The translations under genes were made by a program, and so were the position numbers. From positions 1-42,204 of the IMG/VR virus record IMGVR_UViG_3300045051_000101: 42,204 bases of DNA; one strand, 5' to 3'. The notes below the pieces were generated by a model, which made no database searches, was not told where the DNA came from, and was given only the letters and a program-made list of their open reading frames with translations. Positions 38,406-42,204 of the stretch are shown one piece after another; the first letter of the stretch is position 1; each line of letters begins with the position of its first letter. The DNA is from a virus.

Positions 38406-38902
38406 CACCCACAGCGATGTGCTTTGCACCACATCAGCAGCTCCCAGCCGCCCCAGACCATGACGCCAAGCAGCACGACTGCCAACGTCACGCCGATGGC
38501 AATCTCGATCATCTCGTCCTGTTCCTGCTTCTTACGCTTGGCAAGAGCTTTGGCTTTGGCAGCAGCCTTAGCCGCCTCGACGTTCATCTGTGCTTCACGG
38601 GCCTTGATGCGCTGCCACACATCCATCTTGTTAGCGGCCCAAAACAGATCCTTGAGCTGATTCTCAAATTCCTTTTGAGCCTCGATGGCAAGCTCGATCT
38701 CCATTGCCTTGCCCATGCTGGAGCCGGAAGCTTTGGCGGCTTGAGCAGAAGCAACGGCCTGGGCCTTGGCGTCGAAATACTTGCCTAGGACAGGGCCAAG
38801 TGACTCGACGTTATCAACCGTCTTGCTGGCCTTTTTGACCAGCTCTACGGCCTTATTTACGGCATCTAGTGCCTTGTCTGGATCGAGTAGTAGGTCGATC
38901 AT
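38405..38902 (-). CDS. Coiled-coil protein with C-terminal membrane helix
   Basis: This 165-residue protein has an Ala/Lys-rich coiled coil (MNVEAAKAAAKAKALAKRKK) and a C-terminal transmembrane helix (IAIGVTLAVVLLGVMVWGG) followed by LLMWCKAHRCG. I have seen similar proteins in other podoviral genomes. It may be a lysis- or virion-associated membrane protein. The start is coupled by ATGA to a 30-residue microprotein. Confidence 0.65.
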   Translation of the reverse strand: MIDLLLDPDKALDAVNKAVELVKKASKTVDNVESLGPVLGKYFDAKAQAVASAQAAKASGSSMGKAMEIELAIEAQKEFENQLKDLFWAANKMDVWQRIKAREAQMNVEAAKAAAKAKALAKRKKQEQDEMIEIAIGVTLAVVLLGVMVWGGWELLMWCKAHRCG

Positions 38903-38991
38903 ATGAGTACCCTAACGACAACATGAATGGTCCACAATACGATGCCTACCAATGAGGCCGCTGCGATGAAAGCAACAGCCCAATCCTTCAT
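38899..38991 (-). CDS. Membrane microprotein (30 residues)
   Basis: An ATG at 38991 encodes a single hydrophobic helix (WAVAFIAAASLVGIVLWTIH). Both ends overlap neighbouring start/stop codons as ATGA (38899-38902 and 38988-38991), which is strong evidence of translation. The product could be a holin or antiholin-like peptide. It is shorter than the usual gene-calling cut-off, so it may be missing from automatic annotation. Confidence 0.7.
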   Translation of the reverse strand: MKDWAVAFIAAASLVGIVLWTIHVVVRVLI

Positions 38992-39170
38992 TTTGGGAGA
39001 TGGACAACAGTTGCCCAGATAACCCCAGCCATGCTGACGATCATAACGCCAGCAGACTTGAGCAATATCCCTTCCAAGCGTTTGAGTCGAGCATTGATCT
39101 GCTCATAACGCATTGCACAGACTGCTTCGTGAGAGTTCAGCCTTGCTTCTGTCTCGTTGATCGTTCCCAT
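38988..39170 (-). CDS. XhlA-like membrane protein (possible holin accessory)
   Basis: This 60-residue protein has a short coiled coil with ARLNSHEAVCAMRYEQINA, then a transmembrane helix with SAGVMIVSMAGVIWATVVHL near the C-terminus. The arrangement resembles hemolysin XhlA-like phage proteins that act with holins. It is coupled to the next gene by ATGA. Confidence 0.65.
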   Translation of the reverse strand: MGTINETEARLNSHEAVCAMRYEQINARLKRLEGILLKSAGVMIVSMAGVIWATVVHLPK

Positions 39171-39178
39171 CTACTGCC

Positions 39179-40282
39179 TCAATCAATCGTTGGAGCCATT
39201 CTGCGCCGCTTCGCAAGTTCTTTTTGCTCACCAGCACCAAGTTCAGGAGCGTATGTTCCCAGGTTGAACGCAGAAGCGATACCAGGGATCATGCCCAACA
39301 AGTTAAAACCAAACTCACGGGCAGCACTGTAGTCGCCTTGCTGAGCTTGTTGTGCGGCTTGCGCCAATTGTGCGGCAGTCAGGCCAAGACCAGCAACACC
39401 GGCAACCTTCACGGCCTTGCCAAGCTTGCCGTAGTTGGTTTCCGGAGGAGCAATACCACGCTCCTTAGCCACATCACGGGGAATGGCAGGACCAACACGC
39501 TCTTGTTGCAACAGTTGGCTCAGTTCCTTGGCACGTTCGTAGCTTACAGCTGGCTTACCTTCATTGAACTGCGCCAGGATAGCTTTGCGGCCTTCGGGCC
39601 CATAGGTGTTGTACAGCCAGTTGTCACCAGGACCAAGATCGGCACGGAAGGACATGCCCTCGGGCAGCTTCTCTGGGGACTTGAACGTCACCGGGGTTTT
39701 GGCTGCACGTTTTTTGATGCCACCTTCAGCAGGGGCTTCTGCAGGAGGAACCATTGGGGTGGCCTCGATCTGCTTGGCAACATCCATCTGGATAGCTTTA
39801 GCAGGACTCTGATTGGTTGCTACCGCATCAGCAATAGCAGGAGCAGCCGGTTCAGGGACTGCTGGAGCCATCGGGGGTTGTACGGGTGCAGCAACTGTTG
39901 GAGCTGCAGGAGCAGGCGGTACAGCACCTTGAGGAGCATTTTGCTGGACCCCTTCTATGATCTGGCGTTTGCGCTCTTGAAGGATCTCCATTGGAGATGC
40001 AGCTTTTGCAGGCTCAACAATGGTTTCTTGGGTGAATGTCGGCTCGACCCGAACGGTATCAGTCGGCTTGTTCTTGGAAGAGAACCAGTCGTAGACAGCT
40101 TTACCGGCAAGGCCAAGACCAACACCGCCAATCGTGGCAGCAGGCAAATGCCACCAATCATTGCCGACTCGCTCTTTCAAATCATCCTGAGTGCCAACCT
40201 GGAACCCAGAACTATCTTTTTTGAAAGGCTCATCCTTTTTGCTTTCGGTGATGATCTCGCCGGAGTATTCGACAAAAGCCAT
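39179..40282 (-). CDS. Putative internal virion protein with membrane-like segments
   Basis: This 367-residue protein has a Gly-rich hydrophobic helix (LPAATIGGVGLGLAGKAVYD near 47-66) and a long Ala/Pro-rich linker (residues about 110-180). A second hydrophobic Gly/Ala stretch (VKVAGVAGLGLTAAQLAQAA near 290-310) lies near the C-terminus. A middle block has RADLGPGDNWLYNTYGPEGR. This fits an internal ejection protein that enters the envelope. It lies directly after the 546-residue putative internal protein (1-base gap). Confidence 0.55.
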   Translation of the reverse strand: MAFVEYSGEIITESKKDEPFKKDSSGFQVGTQDDLKERVGNDWWHLPAATIGGVGLGLAGKAVYDWFSSKNKPTDTVRVEPTFTQETIVEPAKAASPMEILQERKRQIIEGVQQNAPQGAVPPAPAAPTVAAPVQPPMAPAVPEPAAPAIADAVATNQSPAKAIQMDVAKQIEATPMVPPAEAPAEGGIKKRAAKTPVTFKSPEKLPEGMSFRADLGPGDNWLYNTYGPEGRKAILAQFNEGKPAVSYERAKELSQLLQQERVGPAIPRDVAKERGIAPPETNYGKLGKAVKVAGVAGLGLTAAQLAQAAQQAQQGDYSAAREFGFNLLGMIPGIASAFNLGTYAPELGAGEQKELAKRRRMAPTID

Positions 40283-40283
40283 A

Positions 40284-41924
40284 TCACTGCCTCACTACTT
40301 GTTTGCCTTCGGGGGTGCGATATACGGTCTTGCCATCAGGAGTCTTTCCGACAGGTGTATATCCCTTGGGTATGGCAGGCTCAGATTCCTTCACAGAGCG
40401 TGTTTTAACGCCCTTGGCAGGCTCTTCAACCGCCTTGATTTCGATGCCAACGTCCCAGGAAGGAGCGCCAGTTTTCTTTGACTCGCGTTCAGGGGTGGGG
40501 CGTTTCAGAATTTCACGGTTCTTCTCAGCATAGTCCTGGCGAAGACGCTGGAACTCTTCCGTCTTGGCAAATGCCGCCTCAAGTTCACCAGCATTGGGGA
40601 CTTGGCCATTGCGCTTGAAGTTCTCAAGCTGACGGCTGCGCCACTTGCTGAACATATCGACAGCGTCTTGGTTGAACTCGCCAATCAAGGCCAAGGCCTC
40701 ACCACGGGCAAATTCATCACCAAGCTGATACGACTTGGGATTGATCAAGAAAGGCAGATTGCCATGCTTGCCAGTCAGATCCAAGTTGTTCTTTTCAATC
40801 ATGCCCTGGAGGTCAAGAATGCGGCCAAGATTTTTCATCTCAGCTTCACCCAGATTCTTGAACACTTCGCTGCGGATGAAATCATCCTTGCTCTGATTGA
40901 AGCCCTTCTCGAATTGACTGCCGCTTGTCAGGCTGTCTTGCGCCTGATCTAGGTCAGTTTTCGTGACTGCTTCACCATTGCGTTTGGTGATGTTGCCAGA
41001 AGCGCCAACCTTAAAACCAAGCTTATCCAGCACTGAATCCAGAGCAGTCTGCTCCTGACGCGACAGGCTGACGTTCTTGTTGTCCACCTTTTGGCGCAGA
41101 GCATTTAGACCTTGGGAGATGGTCTGAGAATAGCCCATCGAGCGATTGGTAAAGCTGCCAATAGCCTCACGTTGCTCAGGCGTCAGATCAGCGCCAAGCA
41201 GGTTTTGTAGACGCTGACGCATCTCGCCGTACAGTTGCTTTTGTACCGGGGCCTTGGCAGCAAAATCTGCCACTGCTTCATTGGCCTTGGAGAAAGCTTT
41301 GGCGTTGAAAGTGGAAATCTCTTTTTGCTGCTGGAAGCCAAGGGCATTGTCCAAAGACGTCAGGAAACCACCACGGTCAGCAAGCTGTTTGCGGTCCAAA
41401 GAAGCGCCAGTTTCTGCATCAACAACAGAGATGGTCTGGCCAAGCTCATTGATTGTCTTTTCCAGTTGCTTGCCGTTGCGGTCATAACCGACAGTGGTTG
41501 TTTGGTTGCCACCAGTGACAAAGGTGCGCCACTTGGGGTTGCCCATCAGCATCTCGACAAAAGCCCTCATTTTCTGGGGCTTGTCTGCCATGGTCTGGAA
41601 GGTCTTCGAAGCAGCCATGCGGCCTTCAGGAGTGCCAGCACCACCAGCATCCATGACAGGCTTAACGTCGTTTTCGAACTCTTTGATGTTCCGCTGCATG
41701 ATTTCAGCAGAACGTTTGACAGCAGACTCGTAAGGGGTTCCCTTGACCCGGCTGGTCAAAGAATACATAGACACCGGATCACCATTCGATGCGGCATCTT
41801 CGTACAGAGAGTGCAGATCAACCTTTGCCGGTTCAACAGCATCAACAGGTGCCGGATTGGCAACATCCGGGGGCGCAACAGGACCAGCCACTTCTTCGGG
41901 TTTAGTAGGTGCAATCGGAGTCAT
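40284..41924 (-). CDS. Putative internal virion / ejection protein
   Basis: This 546-residue, mostly helical and charged protein starts with an acidic Pro/Ala-rich segment. It has a helical middle with FQQQKEISTFNAKAFSKANE and NLLGADLTPEQREAIGSFTN, and a disordered C-terminal tail (KGYTPVGKTPDGKTVYRTPE). It has no transglycosylase motif that I can see. Its position after the fibre/ejection genes and before lysis suggests an internal protein. It overlaps the upstream gene stop as ATGA. Confidence 0.6.
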   Translation of the reverse strand: MTPIAPTKPEEVAGPVAPPDVANPAPVDAVEPAKVDLHSLYEDAASNGDPVSMYSLTSRVKGTPYESAVKRSAEIMQRNIKEFENDVKPVMDAGGAGTPEGRMAASKTFQTMADKPQKMRAFVEMLMGNPKWRTFVTGGNQTTTVGYDRNGKQLEKTINELGQTISVVDAETGASLDRKQLADRGGFLTSLDNALGFQQQKEISTFNAKAFSKANEAVADFAAKAPVQKQLYGEMRQRLQNLLGADLTPEQREAIGSFTNRSMGYSQTISQGLNALRQKVDNKNVSLSRQEQTALDSVLDKLGFKVGASGNITKRNGEAVTKTDLDQAQDSLTSGSQFEKGFNQSKDDFIRSEVFKNLGEAEMKNLGRILDLQGMIEKNNLDLTGKHGNLPFLINPKSYQLGDEFARGEALALIGEFNQDAVDMFSKWRSRQLENFKRNGQVPNAGELEAAFAKTEEFQRLRQDYAEKNREILKRPTPERESKKTGAPSWDVGIEIKAVEEPAKGVKTRSVKESEPAIPKGYTPVGKTPDGKTVYRTPEGKQVVRQ

Positions 41925-42204
41925 TTCTTGATTCCCCAGAAGTTGTCGATTTGACCGTCGCCATCAACGTCAACACCGGGTTGTGCAGATGGAGCGGTTC
42001 CAAGTTGCGGCAACGTCATGCCTGGAAGCTTGAATTGAGAAGGAGGAATGCCAACTCCAGACGGAGCATTTGGGTTCATCCCAACGCCGCCAGGAACCGT
42101 AGGAGGTGCTACGCCTTGGCCAAGACCAGCAGGCTGACCGCCCTCTTCGGATCCTTTTTCTCCATTGCCGCCAAGCAAAAGTCCAATGGTTTTGAGAATC
42201 GGGC
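41921..42204 (-). CDS. Small virion-region protein, C-terminal part (gene crosses the circular join)
   Basis: This is the downstream part of the 125-residue gene that starts at base 221 and passes through the circular join. Bases 42078-42204 duplicate 1-127. Unique coding bases here are 41921-42077, encoding the end of the protein with GVDVDGDGQIDNFWG and KK. An apparent TTG start inside the repeat (42178) is only an effect of cutting the circle. Confidence 0.8.
   Translation of the reverse strand, partial: PILKTIGLLLGGNGEKGSEEGGQPAGLGQGVAPPTVPGGVGMNPNAPSGVGIPPSQFKLPGMTLPQLGTAPSAQPGVDVDGDGQIDNFWGIKK
42078..42204. repeat. 127-bp terminal direct repeat, copy 2
   Basis: Identical to bases 1-127; see that entry. 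Removing one copy closes a circle of about 42,077 bp with an intact gene at the join. Confidence 0.95.

Noticed and set aside
39224-40408. Plus-strand open frame of about 394 codons opposite an internal virion gene
   Set aside because: Antisense shadow; the translation looks random and lacks a ribosome-binding site.
1-42204. tRNA genes and CRISPR arrays
   Set aside because: I found no cloverleaf-like region in the non-coding gaps and no regularly spaced repeat array.
42078-42204. Biological direct terminal repeat of T7 type
   Set aside because: The length equals a common assembler k-mer and it is inside a gene; T7-like RNA polymerase genes are absent.

Overview
The window looks like the complete genome of a short-tailed, podovirus-like tailed bacteriophage, assembled as a circular contig. 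The first 127 bases (1-127) are repeated exactly at the end (42078-42204), and one gene reads without interruption across the join, so the unique length is about 42,077 bp. There is a large terminase, portal, scaffold, major capsid protein, head-tail adaptor, nozzle-like protein and several tail fibres. I see no tape-measure, tail-tube, sheath or baseplate genes. The capsid and adaptor resemble the SU10 type. The host is probably a Gram-negative bacterium, because there is an Rz/Rz1 spanin pair with an outer-membrane lipoprotein. The nin-like genes (RusA, YbcO/DUF1364, NinX/DUF2591) and several small early proteins recall phages of freshwater Betaproteobacteria. That host guess is inference only.

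Layout. (1) One very long minus-strand late operon runs from about 23928 down to base 1, continues across the join, and ends at 36438. In transcription order it holds a possible acetyltransferase, a possible small terminase, several small basic proteins, large terminase (TerL), portal, scaffold, capsid (followed by tandem hairpins), adaptor, tail fibres, nozzle, internal virion proteins, and a lysis block of membrane microproteins, a candidate holin, Rz with embedded Rz1, and a GH19 endolysin. (2) A plus-strand cassette at 24636-26674 holds small proteins, NinX-like and GP88-like genes, and ends in a strong terminator. (3) A minus-strand replication and recombination operon at 33886-27125 holds a DUF1376 replication protein, DnaB-like helicase, Rap1a/Tai-like secreted protein, RusA and a YbcO-like nuclease, and ends in a strong terminator at 27071-27102. 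(4) A plus-strand early operon at 34002-36469 holds a zinc-ribbon protein, a Sak3-type annealing protein, a candidate ssDNA-binding protein, DUF7303, a MazG-like protein and DUF3310.

The genes are tightly packed, mostly with ATGA or TAATG start/stop overlaps, and I used these to choose most starts. I recognised no DNA polymerase, phage RNA polymerase, integrase or classical repressor, so replication and transcription probably depend on host enzymes. The most interesting non-coding signals are: a near-identical 23-bp element upstream of both plus-strand operons; two long non-coding regions flanking the 24.6-26.7 kb cassette that share paired DnaA-box-like sites and other short repeats (candidate origin); and a potentially structured RNA of about 70 nt between the ssDNA-binding-like gene and DUF7303.
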